Of a stretch of DNA of 64,000 bases, positions 19,186-29,101 are shown in pieces. The DNA lies in NCBI GenBank assembly GCA_943358175.1, contig CALRGV010000001.1:62001-126000 (forward strand), in the 5' to 3' direction. The first letter of the stretch is position 1. Every line of letters begins with the position of its first letter. A program made the translations under genes and the position numbers. This stretch comes from Candidatus Peribacteria bacterium (GTDB taxonomy: Bacteria > Patescibacteriota > Gracilibacteria > UBA1369 > LOWO2-01-FULL-3). The notes beneath the pieces are model-generated. The model did not search any database and was not told the DNA's origin. It was given only the letters and a program-made list of their open reading frames with translations.

Positions 19186-21184
19186 AAGTCGTGCTGACAG
19201 GGTCTATATCAATTTTGATATCTGAGTCCATTATATATTCTTTTGGAAGTTTTTCTAATAATTTGTGAATTATGTCGTGGTTAGCGGATGATTTCATGAG
19301 AATTATATATCTATATTTTCCTCTAAGGCGTGCTAGATAAGCTGGGTAGGATCTGATTTCGAAGAGGTCTATCGTTTCTATTTTTTTGAGAGCTTCACTC
19401 TCTGCGCAGAGTAAGTTTTCAAGTTTTTCGGTAATTTTTTGGCATTCCGAGAGGGATTTATTTTCAATTACTAATTTTCCCAGTCGAGAAAATGGTGGAT
19501 TGTTGAGGATTTTTCTTTGGGTTCTTTCATAATTGAAAAATTTTTCATAATTATGTTCTTGAGTGCAGATGAGTGAAAAGTGGGCTGGATTGTAAGTTTG
19601 AATAATTACTTTTCCTTCATTACTGGCGCGACCGGCACGACCGGAGACCTGGGTCATGAGTTGAAAATTGCGCTCTTCGCTGCGGAAATCCGGGATGTTG
19701 AGGCCAATGTCAGCGAGAATTACGCCAACTAAGTTTACGTTTGGTAGATGTAATCCTTTAGCAATCATTTGTGTGCCGATCAGTATATCAGCTTCCTGAT
19801 TGCGAAATTTTTTGTAGATTTCTTTGAAGCCGTGTTTAGTGCTGGTGGTGTCTTTGTCTGCTCGGAGTACTCTGGCTTGAGGAAAGGTTTTGTGAACTTC
19901 TTCCTCAATTTTTTGAGTACCTATTCCGAGGAAGCGAATGTTGGCGCCTTTGCAGGTGGGACAGGTGCTAATTGGTTTACTGATTTCTCCGCAATGATGA
20001 CAAATCAAAGTGGGTTTTTGTAGAGTTTTGCTGTGATAGGTGAGTGAGGTTTCGCATTTTGTGCATTTGGCAGTGTATCCGCAATCGCGGCATACTATTG
20101 AGGAAGCGGAACCGCGTCTGTTTAAAAAGAGTATGACTTGTTCTTTTTTTGCCAAGGTATTTGTTATTTCTTCGTGTAGGCGTTCGCTGAAAATTGAATT
20201 GTTATGTTTTTTGAATTCGTCGCGAAGGTCGATGATTTCTACTTTTGGTAAAATGGTTTGAGAGAAGCGTTCTTTGAGGATAATTGTGGAATCTTTTAGT
20301 TCTTCAGAAGTTTCTATAGAAGGAGTTGCACTGCCTAGTATTACTTTGAGAGTGGGATCTTGTTCTTGTAATTTATTAGTAATTTGGTGAATGTTGTAGC
20401 GAGGTGATTTGTCTTGTTTGTAGGAATTTTCGTGTTCCTCATCGATAATTATCATTCCCAGATTTTGAAAAGGAGCGAAAATCGCGGAACGGGAACCAAT
20501 TATAAGTTTGCTTTCGTTATTCCAAATATTTTCCCAGGCCAACTGTCTTTCGCCCTCGGAAATTTTGCTATTGATGATAGTGGCTGAAATGCCTAAGGAT
20601 TTTTCAAAATATTCAATAATTTGGGGTGTGAGAGATATTTCCGGCACCAAAATTAGTACCTGTTTGGATAAATTATTTATACAATGTTTTGAAAGGTGAG
20701 TGTAGATTTCAGTTTTTCCCGATCCTGTAATCCCATGTATTAAAAATTTATTCTTATTTGCTGTTGAGATTGTGCGGAAAGCTGCTTCTTGTTCGGAGCT
20801 TAATTTTTGCGTACTAAAATCTTGTACTTTTGGTGGTCTTTGAGTAAGTTTTTTTGGTAAAGTTTTATTCAAAAACACTCTTTTTGGTATAAAATATTTG
20901 ATCAGCTTGTGGATAGGGCAGAAGTAGTATTTGCTCATCCAATTGATTAGCTCTATCTGTTTTGATGAAATTAGGGGCTTTTTTGTTGGAATTTCGCTAA
21001 TTTCTAGGGTTCTAAAGCTTGGTTCTCTATTGTTTATGTTCCAAACTATGCCAAAAACACTTTTTCTACGTAAATTTACCATTACTATCTGTCCGAGTTC
21101 CAGCGTAGCGGTTTCAGGTATTTTGTAGGTAAGGGTCTCCTTATCGTGGCCTATTTTTTGAGGTATGAGTATTTCTGCGTACAT
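19184..21184 (-). CDS. priA: Primosomal protein N' (PriA helicase)
   Basis: LIHGITGSGKTEIY, IIIDEEHENSYKQDKSPRYN, LFLNRRGSASSIVCRDCGYTAKCTKCETSLTYH, QVSGRAGRASNEGKV. Confidence 0.95.
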   Translation of the reverse strand: MYAEILIPQKIGHDKETLTYKIPETATLELGQIVMVNLRRKSVFGIVWNINNREPSFRTLEISEIPTKKPLISSKQIELINWMSKYYFCPIHKLIKYFIPKRVFLNKTLPKKLTQRPPKVQDFSTQKLSSEQEAAFRTISTANKNKFLIHGITGSGKTEIYTHLSKHCINNLSKQVLILVPEISLTPQIIEYFEKSLGISATIINSKISEGERQLAWENIWNNESKLIIGSRSAIFAPFQNLGMIIIDEEHENSYKQDKSPRYNIHQITNKLQEQDPTLKVILGSATPSIETSEELKDSTIILKERFSQTILPKVEIIDLRDEFKKHNNSIFSERLHEEITNTLAKKEQVILFLNRRGSASSIVCRDCGYTAKCTKCETSLTYHSKTLQKPTLICHHCGEISKPISTCPTCKGANIRFLGIGTQKIEEEVHKTFPQARVLRADKDTTSTKHGFKEIYKKFRNQEADILIGTQMIAKGLHLPNVNLVGVILADIGLNIPDFRSEERNFQLMTQVSGRAGRASNEGKVIIQTYNPAHFSLICTQEHNYEKFFNYERTQRKILNNPPFSRLGKLVIENKSLSECQKITEKLENLLCAESEALKKIETIDLFEIRSYPAYLARLRGKYRYIILMKSSANHDIIHKLLEKLPKEYIMDSDIKIDIDPVSTT

Positions 21185-21219
21185 AAATGCATCTTAACAG
21201 GTTTATTAACAACGAACAC

Positions 21220-21247
21220 TTGACAGTTATTGGTTTTAATGTATAAT
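21220..21247 (+). promoter_or_regulatory. Sigma-70-like promoter TTGACA-16-TATAAT
   Basis: TTGACA 21220-21225, TATAAT 21242-21247. Confidence 0.7.
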
Positions 21248-21270
21248 TGCAGGCTTTAACCAAACACCTG

Positions 21271-21867
21271 ATGACTTTGTCAGATCAAAATATGCTTATC
21301 GAAAGATATGTCAGGGGCCGAGAGGCTAAGCTGATAGATCGCTATATTGTTGATGGTCCCACGGCTTTGAAGGAGAAAATGGAGCTTTCTGATGAGCAGT
21401 GGAAGGTGATTTTTGATCATTTGGTCTTTGAACAGAATCTCTTATATAAGACTGTGGTGCAAGCGAAGGATTTCTTTCTTGATAACTATATTAAGCATGG
21501 TATGGCTCATGTGAGGGAAATTATGAATGCTGTTGATGATTCTTACAATTTGCCTTTAGAGATAGTTTTTGATTTTTTGGCTATTTCGAATGATGGACTC
21601 TATTATCACGTGTTGCAAAATAGAGATCGTTATATGATTGCTTTTAAGGCTAGAGGTGGCGATTTTGTGCGGAAGGTCTTGGGTATTTGGAAGGAAAAAT
21701 ATGAAGAAAATTGGGCTAAAATACTGGATCTTTTGCTGCACTCTGTGTGTGACGATATTTTTGATGAGAGAAATTTTGATGAAGGATTGAAGGCGTTTTC
21801 TTTAATGATGAATTCAACTAGGTTACATAGACCGGTGGAAAAGTCGGAGATGTTTAGGGTGAAGTAA
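21271..21867 (+). CDS. Hypothetical protein
   Basis: ORF after a good promoter; the track start (TTG 21247) lies in the -10, so ATG 21271 (MTLSDQNMLIERYVRG...) is preferred. Confidence 0.7.
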   Translation: MTLSDQNMLIERYVRGREAKLIDRYIVDGPTALKEKMELSDEQWKVIFDHLVFEQNLLYKTVVQAKDFFLDNYIKHGMAHVREIMNAVDDSYNLPLEIVFDFLAISNDGLYYHVLQNRDRYMIAFKARGGDFVRKVLGIWKEKYEENWAKILDLLLHSVCDDIFDERNFDEGLKAFSLMMNSTRLHRPVEKSEMFRVK

Positions 21868-21912
21868 ATGGCTTCTATTAAAGGTGTTTTGTGCGTGATA
21901 AGTTTTTTGTGT

Positions 21913-21941
21913 TTGACAATTTAAATTATTTTCTATATTAT
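21913..21941 (+). promoter_or_regulatory. Promoter TTGACA-17-TATTAT ahead of yerC/his genes
   Basis: TTGACA 21913-21918, TATTAT 21936-21941. Confidence 0.65.
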
Positions 21942-21966
21942 TGTTTTAGCACATTAAAACAGAATT

Positions 21967-22257
21967 ATGAATATTGAATCAGAATTCAATAAGAAAGAAG
22001 TGAAAGAACTTTTTGAAGTTATTGCACAATTGAAAGATGTGCAGGAGTGTAAAAAGTTTTTTAGGGATCTTTGTACTTTTGGTGAATTGCAGGCTATGTC
22101 TGAGCGTTTGCAGGTGGTAAAACAAGTAAGGAAGAATGTGCCATATCGTAGAATTGCCGAGAATACAGGTTCAAGTACCGCTACTATCACTCGTGTTGCC
22201 CATTGGTTCCATCATGGCATGGGGGGGTATAAATTGGTCTTGGATCGGCTTAAGTAA
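21967..22257 (+). CDS. TrpR/YerC-family transcriptional regulator, candidate histidine regulator
   Basis: LCTFGELQAMSERLQVVKQVRKNVPYRRIAENTGSSTATITRVAHWFHHGMGGYKLVLDRL. Confidence 0.85.
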   Translation: MNIESEFNKKEVKELFEVIAQLKDVQECKKFFRDLCTFGELQAMSERLQVVKQVRKNVPYRRIAENTGSSTATITRVAHWFHHGMGGYKLVLDRLK

Positions 22258-22280
22258 AGCAATTCATGATTAGTTTCTTA

Positions 22281-22302
22281 CTCCGCAGTGACGGGGTTTT
22301 TT
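22281..22302 (+). terminator. CTCCG-cagtga-CGGGG-TTTTTT terminator/attenuator-like hairpin between yerC and hisG
   Basis: Short stem with one G-U pair followed by T6. Confidence 0.5.
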
Positions 22303-22324
22303 ATTTCATTTTTTAATTAAATAT

Positions 22325-22954
22325 ATGAGTAATGTGAGAATAGCAGTTCAAGGTAAGGGCAGAATGGCTGATAAAAGCCTGGAATTTCTGTATTCACTTG
22401 GTTTGAGGTTTACAGCTAATGGTCGTAACTGCATAGCTAAGTGTGATAATTATAATTTGGATATTTTATTTTTGCGCGATGATGATATTCCAAAATATGT
22501 AGAAAGAGGTGTGGCGGACTTTGGAATTGTCGGTGAGAATGTGATTTTAGAACAAAATTCTAGAGTTAAGATTTTGAAAAAACTTGGTTTTTGCTCTTGT
22601 TCTTTGGTTATTGCGGTATTGGAAAGTTCTATAATTTCTAAAATATATGATTTGGAAGGCAGGAGAATTGCAACTTCTTATCCTGAGTTGTTAAAAGCAT
22701 TCTTGGCTGAAAAACGGATTGAGGCGGATGTATTTACTTTGGAAGGATCGGTGGAAATAGTACCAAGTTTGGATTTGGCAGATGCAATTTGTGATCTAAC
22801 TCAGACTGGGAAGACGCTTAAGGATAATAATCTTAAGCCGATTTCTACGATTCTAGATTCGCAGGCTGTGCTTATACAGTCGCCATTTTTGACGAATAGG
22901 GCGATTAAGGCTTTCGAGCTTTTGTTTTTAAATAATTCACTAGTAACTTTATGA
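22325..22954 (+). CDS. hisG: ATP phosphoribosyltransferase, short form
   Basis: VRIAVQGKGRMADKSLEFL, GVADFGIVGENVI, DAICDLTQTGKTLKDNNL; 209 aa. Confidence 0.93.
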   Translation: MSNVRIAVQGKGRMADKSLEFLYSLGLRFTANGRNCIAKCDNYNLDILFLRDDDIPKYVERGVADFGIVGENVILEQNSRVKILKKLGFCSCSLVIAVLESSIISKIYDLEGRRIATSYPELLKAFLAEKRIEADVFTLEGSVEIVPSLDLADAICDLTQTGKTLKDNNLKPISTILDSQAVLIQSPFLTNRAIKAFELLFLNNSLVTL

Positions 22955-24237
22955 AAATATTAAATTTAAAACAATTAGGATTTGATGAAACTATGAGAGT
23001 GGTAGCTGAGGCTAGGAGTAAGGACGCTGATGTAAAAGCTATTGTTGAGCCTATTTTGCAAAGAGTAAAGAAGGAGGGAGATTCTGCTTTATTTGAGTTG
23101 GCAGAAAAGTTTGATGGGGTGAAATTGAATAAATTATTGGTTAGTAAAAGGGAGATAAATGAAGCTTATGAAGAAATTGATAAGGAGTTGTTTGAGGCTA
23201 TAAAAAGGGCAAAAAGAAATATTGAAAATTTTCATTTCAAAAGTTTTACGTCAAAAAATGCAGTGGTAGAGACTGTGCCTGGTGTGAAGGTTTGGCGGGA
23301 ATTTAGACCGATTGAAAGAGTTGGTTTGTATGTGCCTGGTGGAAAGGCGGCTTATTTCTCAACAGTTTTGATGTTAGCAGTACCGGCTGTTTTGGCTGGA
23401 TGTGAGGAGATTGTTATGTGTACGCCTTGTTCAAGAGAGGGGAAGGTGAATGCTGCGGTGTTGGTGGCGGCGAATTTATGTGGAGTGAAAAAGATTTTCA
23501 AGATTGGTGGGGCGCAGGCTATTGCGGCTATGGCTTATGGAACTGAATCTATCCCTAAGGTTTATAAAATTTTTGGACCGGGCAATCAGTACGTTTCTAC
23601 AGCCAAAATGATGGTGTATGGAGAAGTGGATATTGATATGCCTGCGGGACCTTCGGAGCTAATGGTGGTGGCAGATAATAGTGCAAATGTGAAATGGATA
23701 GCGGCAGATTTATTGTCTCAATTAGAGCACGGAGAAAATTCTCAGGCAATTTTGGTGGCATTTTCTGCTGAATTTACGGAAAAAGTAATTGCTGAAATGC
23801 GCTTACAGAAGGGGAGTCTAAGTAGACTACCTTTAATTGAGAAATCTTTTGAGAGAAGTTTTGCGATTATTGTTGATAATTTGCAAATGGCGATTTCTGT
23901 GGTGAATGAATATGCACCGGAGCATTTGGAAATTGTGATTCGAAATTCAGAAAAGGTTTTGAGGAAAATTGTGAATGTTGGTTCGATTTTTCTTGGACCA
24001 TATTCTTCTGAACCTTTGGGTGATTATGCTACTGGTGCGAACCATACATTGCCAACTTCTGGCTTTGCTAAGATGTTTTCTCCACTTTCGGTTGATTCGT
24101 TTGGCAAGATGATTCAGATCCAGAAAGTGTCGAAAGTTGGAATTGAAAATTTGAGAAATGATGTGGAAAAAATGGCATTGGCTGAAGGTTTAGATGCACA
24201 CAAGAATTCTATAACTGTAAGATTTTATGATAAATAA
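22951..24237 (+). CDS. hisD: Histidinol dehydrogenase
   Basis: RVGLYVPGGKAAYFSTVLM, IGGAQAIAAMAYGTESIPKVYKIFGPGNQYV, DMPAGPSE, ANHTLPTSG. Confidence 0.96.
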   Translation: MKILNLKQLGFDETMRVVAEARSKDADVKAIVEPILQRVKKEGDSALFELAEKFDGVKLNKLLVSKREINEAYEEIDKELFEAIKRAKRNIENFHFKSFTSKNAVVETVPGVKVWREFRPIERVGLYVPGGKAAYFSTVLMLAVPAVLAGCEEIVMCTPCSREGKVNAAVLVAANLCGVKKIFKIGGAQAIAAMAYGTESIPKVYKIFGPGNQYVSTAKMMVYGEVDIDMPAGPSELMVVADNSANVKWIAADLLSQLEHGENSQAILVAFSAEFTEKVIAEMRLQKGSLSRLPLIEKSFERSFAIIVDNLQMAISVVNEYAPEHLEIVIRNSEKVLRKIVNVGSIFLGPYSSEPLGDYATGANHTLPTSGFAKMFSPLSVDSFGKMIQIQKVSKVGIENLRNDVEKMALAEGLDAHKNSITVRFYDK

Positions 24238-25294
24238 TTTGATTCGTAAAAAATTGGTAAATTTAATGCCTTATGCATGTGCACGTGATTTGTATAGTGA
24301 GGGAATGTTTTTGGATGCGAATGAGAATTCCTTTGGGAGCACTGTCAAAATTCCCTATAGGAATGAGCTAAATCGTTATCCTGATCCTTATTGTTTGGAT
24401 CTCAAAAAGGCAATTTTAAAGTATTTAAATTTGCCTTTTTTGAAGCTTGAAAATATTTTTGTTGGCTCCGGTTCTGATGAAATTATTCGTTTATTGATTA
24501 ATCTTTTTTCTAACACTGATGATGAAATTATTATAAACGAGCCAACTTATGGGATGTATAGAGTGGCAGCGGATATCTGTGGAGTAGGGGTTAAGGTTGT
24601 AGGTTTAGATGATAATTTTCAGTTGGATGTGAAGGAGTTAAAGCAGAAAATTACTAGCAATACTAAGCTTGTTTTTTGTTGTTCTCCTAATAATCCGACT
24701 GGTAGCTTATTGAGAGTTGAGGATATTGTGGATCTTTGTAATGTCTTTAAAGGATTTCTGGTTTTGGACGAGGCTTATGTGGAATTTTCATCTAGTGGTT
24801 CTATGGTTGGATTGCTCGAAAAATGTTCTAATTTGCTAATTTTAAGAACCTTTTCTAAGGCATGGGGATTAGCTGGTTTGAGAATTGGTTATATGATTGG
24901 AAATGAGGAGGTTGTGGCTTATTTAAATAAGATTAAGTTACCTTATAATGTTAATTCTTTATCACAATCGTTGGGAGTTAGGGCTTTGGAAAATGTGAAA
25001 ATAATGAACGAAGTGATTTCTAGAATTTTAGATGAGAGGAGGTGGCTGGAGGTGGAGTTAAGAAAGTTGGGATTGGAAGTTTTTCCGAGTGAAACCAATT
25101 TTTTAATGGTTAAGGTGGAGGGTAGTGGTAGTGATGATTTGGCCAAGAGAATTGTGAAATATTTAGCTGAGGATGAGGGAATAATTGTGCGTGATTTTTC
25201 TTCTAAACTTGGTTTGAAAAATTGTTTTAGAATAACGGTGGGAACACCAAAACAAAATAAATTGTTGATTCAATCTTTAACTTCAATTTTATGA
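24227..25294 (+). CDS. hisC: Histidinol-phosphate aminotransferase
   Basis: LDANENSFG, NRYPDPYCLDLK, FCCSPNNPTGSLL, VLDEAYVEF, RTFSKAWGLAGLRIGY. Confidence 0.95.
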   Translation: MINNLIRKKLVNLMPYACARDLYSEGMFLDANENSFGSTVKIPYRNELNRYPDPYCLDLKKAILKYLNLPFLKLENIFVGSGSDEIIRLLINLFSNTDDEIIINEPTYGMYRVAADICGVGVKVVGLDDNFQLDVKELKQKITSNTKLVFCCSPNNPTGSLLRVEDIVDLCNVFKGFLVLDEAYVEFSSSGSMVGLLEKCSNLLILRTFSKAWGLAGLRIGYMIGNEEVVAYLNKIKLPYNVNSLSQSLGVRALENVKIMNEVISRILDERRWLEVELRKLGLEVFPSETNFLMVKVEGSGSDDLAKRIVKYLAEDEGIIVRDFSSKLGLKNCFRITVGTPKQNKLLIQSLTSIL

Positions 25295-26307
25295 AAGTGG
25301 CTTTTTTGGATAGAGATGGGACATTGATTTTTGAGCCTCTAGATACCAAAAAAATCGATTCCTTGGATAGATTGAAAATTTTGCCTGGGGTGGTGCAAGG
25401 TTTGAAAATGTTGATTGCTAATGATTATAAATTGGTTTTGGTTTCGAATCAGGATGGGAGTGGATTTGAAATTCCTCAAGAGAAGTTTTTAGAAATTTTG
25501 AGAGATGAGGGAATAGAATTTTATAAAATCTTCATTTGTCCTCATTTATCTGATGCTAATTGTCTTTGCAGAAAGCCAAAGATTGGACTTGTTGAAGAAT
25601 TTATTAAATCTGAAAATATTGATTTTGAAAAATCATTTATGCTTGGTGATAGGGATACTGATTTGGAATTTGCGAGCAATATTGGTGTAGCTGGTTTTCG
25701 TATGGTGACTAATTCCCTCTTTCCTAGGATGGATTTAGTGAGCCGTGAAACTAATGAAACAGAAGTTTTTGTTATGGTAAATTTGGATGGTTGTGGAAAT
25801 TGTAAAATCGATACTGGTGTGAAGTTTTTAGACCATATGCTGGAGCAATTTTCTAAACATTCATTAGTTGATTTGGTTGTAAAAGCTCGTGGTGACTTGC
25901 AAATCGATGAGCATCACACAGTTGAGGATGTTGCGATAGTTTTGGGCCAGGTTCTCAATAGGGCTTTGGGCGAGAGAATGGGTTTGCGACGTTTTTCTTT
26001 CACTTTGCCTATGGATGATACTTTGGTTGAAGTGGCTTTGGACTTGGGAGGACGTAGTTATTTGGTTTTTAATGCGAAATTTACGAGGGAAAGAGTGGGA
26101 GATTTGTCGACGGAATTAGTTGAACATTTTTTTAGATCAATGAGTGAGAATTTGCGCTCTAATATACATATAAATGTTCGTTATAGTCGCAACGAGCATC
26201 ACCAAATTGAGGCCATTTTCAAGGCCTTTGCGAGAGCTTTTAGGCTTGCTGCTGAGATAGACGAGCGTTTATCAGATCAATTACCATCAACAAAAGGACT
26301 TTTATGA
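25291..26307 (+). CDS. hisB: Bifunctional histidinol-phosphatase/imidazoleglycerol-phosphate dehydratase
   Basis: HAD domain (VAFLDRDGTLIFE, MLGDRDTDLEFA) fused to IGPD (GVKFLDHMLEQFSKHS, IDEHHTVEDVAIVLG, RNEHHQIEAIFKAFARA). Confidence 0.95.
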   Translation: MKVAFLDRDGTLIFEPLDTKKIDSLDRLKILPGVVQGLKMLIANDYKLVLVSNQDGSGFEIPQEKFLEILRDEGIEFYKIFICPHLSDANCLCRKPKIGLVEEFIKSENIDFEKSFMLGDRDTDLEFASNIGVAGFRMVTNSLFPRMDLVSRETNETEVFVMVNLDGCGNCKIDTGVKFLDHMLEQFSKHSLVDLVVKARGDLQIDEHHTVEDVAIVLGQVLNRALGERMGLRRFSFTLPMDDTLVEVALDLGGRSYLVFNAKFTRERVGDLSTELVEHFFRSMSENLRSNIHINVRYSRNEHHQIEAIFKAFARAFRLAAEIDERLSDQLPSTKGLL

Positions 26308-26939
26308 AAACAATTGCCATAATCGATTATGGTGCTGGTAATATAAAAAGTGTTACCAACGCACTAACAAAATTAGAACAGAAATTTCAGGTTGTAAAGT
26401 CTGCTATTGAGTATGAGCGATTTGAGGCTGATTTTGCGAAATTTAGTAGGGTGATTTTACCAGGTGTGGGTGCGGCAAAGTTCGCTATGAATCAATTAAA
26501 TACTAGGGGTTTTACTAAAATTTTGCAAAATTTGACTATTCCTTTTTTTGGCGTCTGTCTCGGTATGCAGTTGCTTGCGGGGTACTCCGAAGAGGGAAAT
26601 ATTGATTGTTTGGGAATTGTGTCAGGGGTGGTGAAAAAGTTTAGAAACTTTAGAAAGTCTAAAAATTTTTCACTAAAAGTTCCTCAGGTGGGATGGAATA
26701 AAGTTTGTATTATGCGAAAATCTCCTCTTTTGGAGGGGATTACTGACAAAGAGTATTTTTATTTTGTTAATTCGTATTTTCTGCCGGTGAATGGAGAAAA
26801 TTTGTTAGCAAAAAGTTGTTATGGAAATGACTTTTCTGCGGTGATTCAGTGCGGAAATTTCTATGGGGCACAGTTTCACCCGGAAAGGTCAGGGGAAATC
26901 GGTCTAAAATTACTAAATAACTTTTGTACTAAATGTTAA
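26304..26939 (+). CDS. hisH: Imidazole glycerol phosphate synthase, glutaminase subunit
   Basis: [45 protein letters not shown]. Confidence 0.95.
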   Translation: MKTIAIIDYGAGNIKSVTNALTKLEQKFQVVKSAIEYERFEADFAKFSRVILPGVGAAKFAMNQLNTRGFTKILQNLTIPFFGVCLGMQLLAGYSEEGNIDCLGIVSGVVKKFRNFRKSKNFSLKVPQVGWNKVCIMRKSPLLEGITDKEYFYFVNSYFLPVNGENLLAKSCYGNDFSAVIQCGNFYGAQFHPERSGEIGLKLLNNFCTKC

Positions 26940-28405
26940 TCATACCTGCTATCGATATCATTAATGGTGAATGTGTGAGACTCACTCAGGGAGATTATGA
27001 TCGTAAGGAGATTTATTCAAAAAATCCTTTGAGTGTTGCGCGTGATTTTGTCCTTGCTGGAGCCAAATTTCTGCATATCGTTGATTTGGATGGTGCGAGA
27101 TCTGGTGAGCCAATAAATCAGAATTTAATTATTGAATTGTGTAATTTTGTTGATGTTCCAATTCAAGTTGGTGGCGGAATTCGCGAGATTTCTACGATTA
27201 AGAAGTATCTTAATGCTGGAGTTTCGCGAGTAATTCTTGGAACTAAAGCAGTAAAATATCCTGATTTTTTAAAAGAGGCTTTGAGTCTTTTCGGCTGCGA
27301 TAAAATCGTAGTTGCATTAGATGTAAAAGATGGGAAATTAATGGTGGATGGTTGGCTAAATTCTGCTCGAGAAGACTTGGATTATTGTTTATTAAGATTG
27401 AAAGCTGTCCGTGTTAAAAATTTGATGGTGACGGATGTGACGAAGGATGGGACTTTGGAAAAACCAAATGTTGAATTGATGCAATACGTACGGGATTTTG
27501 GTTTTGAAGTAATTGCTGCCGGTGGAATTACGAGTGAGGTTGACTTGAGAGGTTTGGAAAAAAGTTCTCAGGCAGTGGTTTTAGGAAAGGCTTTGTATGA
27601 GGGGAGATTGGATTTGAAGAAAATTTTGGCAAATCTTGAGCCAACCTCTTCTTTAACGAAACGTATTATCCCATGTTTAGATGTGAAAGATGGTCGTGTG
27701 GTAAAGGGTGTAAATTTTCTGAATTTGAAGGATGCAGGTGATCCGGTGGAGTTGGCGAAGTTTTATGCTGTTGAAGGAGCAGATGAATTAGTTTTCTTGG
27801 ATATTTCTGCGTCGGTGGAGGGTCGTAAGACGATGATTAGTATTGTAGAGAAAGTGGCTAAGGAAATTTTTGTTCCCTTTACGGTTGGGGGTGGAGTTGG
27901 AAATTTAATGGATATCAGAGAATTGTTGAACGCCGGTGCGGACAAGGTGGCTATAAATTCTGCAGCCGTGGCGATGCCTGAATTGATTACTGAGGCTGCA
28001 GAGCAGTTTGGTTCACAATGTATTGTGGTGGCTGTGGATGTGAGGTTGGTAGGTAATAAGTGGAAGGTTTTTGTGAAGGGTGGTGGAGAGGAATCTGAAT
28101 ATGAAGTTTTAGAATGGGTGAAGAAAGTTGAGAAACTTGGGGCAGGTGAAATTCTCCTGACTTCTATGGATAGAGATGGAACGAGGAGAGGTTTCGACTT
28201 GGAGCTGTTGAAGCTTGTTTCGACAAGCGTACGAATTCCGGTAATCGCTTCTGGTGGAGCTGGAAAAATGGAAGATTTCAGGGATGCTTTTCAAATTGGT
28301 AGGGCTGATGCTGCTTTGGCGGCGAGTTTATTTCATTTTGGTGATATTTCTATTAAAAAACTTAAGAATTTCATGAATTTATCCAATATTTCCACAAGAT
28401 TATGA
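26933..28405 (+). CDS. hisAF: HisA-HisF fusion: ProFAR isomerase plus IGP synthase cyclase subunit
   Basis: HisA half [22 protein letters not shown]...VGGGIRE...[10 protein letters not shown]; HisF half [21 protein letters not shown]...FTVGGGV...VAVDVR...[13 protein letters not shown]; one uninterrupted 490-aa ORF. Confidence 0.95.
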   Translation: MLIIPAIDIINGECVRLTQGDYDRKEIYSKNPLSVARDFVLAGAKFLHIVDLDGARSGEPINQNLIIELCNFVDVPIQVGGGIREISTIKKYLNAGVSRVILGTKAVKYPDFLKEALSLFGCDKIVVALDVKDGKLMVDGWLNSAREDLDYCLLRLKAVRVKNLMVTDVTKDGTLEKPNVELMQYVRDFGFEVIAAGGITSEVDLRGLEKSSQAVVLGKALYEGRLDLKKILANLEPTSSLTKRIIPCLDVKDGRVVKGVNFLNLKDAGDPVELAKFYAVEGADELVFLDISASVEGRKTMISIVEKVAKEIFVPFTVGGGVGNLMDIRELLNAGADKVAINSAAVAMPELITEAAEQFGSQCIVVAVDVRLVGNKWKVFVKGGGEESEYEVLEWVKKVEKLGAGEILLTSMDRDGTRRGFDLELLKLVSTSVRIPVIASGGAGKMEDFRDAFQIGRADAALAASLFHFGDISIKKLKNFMNLSNISTRL

Positions 28406-29016
28406 ATAAAAAATTATTAAAACAGGTTAATTGGAAGAAAATGAATGATTTGGTTCCCGCTATTATTCAAGATGCAAATTGGTCGAGGGTTTTGATGTTG
28501 GGTTATATGAATAAAGAATCCTTAAAAAGGTCTTTAGAGGAAGGAAAAGTTTGGTTTTATAGTCGTTCCAAGCAAAGATTATGGCAAAAAGGGGAAAAAA
28601 GTGGCAACTTTTTAAAAGTTGAGAATATTTATTTAGATTGTGATAAAGATACTTTGCTAGTAAAAGCAGTGCCGCAAGGGCCTGTTTGTCATACTGGAAA
28701 GGTGGATTGTTTTGGAATTGGGAAGGACGAGATTGTTTTGGAGGCTTTTATGGATTTATTTAATGTTATTGAGCAAAGGAAAAAGTTAATGCCTCAAGTT
28801 TCTTATACGACTTCCTTGTTCAAGGAAGGGTTGAACAAAATCTGTACCAAAATTGGTGAAGAATCCGGAGAGGTGATTAAGGCGGCAACAAAAGAGACCA
28901 AGCAGCGCCTGGTCTCAGAAAGTGTGGATTTAATGTATCACTTGTTCGTAGCTTGTGTGGAGAGAGGTGTGGGGTTTTCCGATCTGGTTGGAGAGATTAA
29001 TAAGCGTAAAAAATAG
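28402..29016 (+). CDS. hisI: Bifunctional phosphoribosyl-AMP cyclohydrolase/phosphoribosyl-ATP pyrophosphatase
   Basis: [38 protein letters not shown] and [16 protein letters not shown]...[11 protein letters not shown] (HisIE). Confidence 0.94.
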   Translation: MNKKLLKQVNWKKMNDLVPAIIQDANWSRVLMLGYMNKESLKRSLEEGKVWFYSRSKQRLWQKGEKSGNFLKVENIYLDCDKDTLLVKAVPQGPVCHTGKVDCFGIGKDEIVLEAFMDLFNVIEQRKKLMPQVSYTTSLFKEGLNKICTKIGEESGEVIKAATKETKQRLVSESVDLMYHLFVACVERGVGFSDLVGEINKRKK

Positions 29017-29039
29017 ATTTACTCGTGATATAGCTGTAA

Positions 29040-29101
29040 ACAAAAGAGACCAAGCGCTGCTTGGTCTCGGAGAGTGTGGATTTGGTGTATTTATTCGTAT
29101 T
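29040..29101 (+). pseudogene. Duplicated remnant of the hisE 3' coding segment
   Basis: ACAAAAGAGACCAAGCGCTGCTTGGTCTCGGAGAGTGTGGATTTGGTGTATTTATTCGTAT aligns to hisIE 28888-28952 with a 3-nt gap; the hisE frame still reads [20 protein letters not shown]. Confidence 0.75.
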
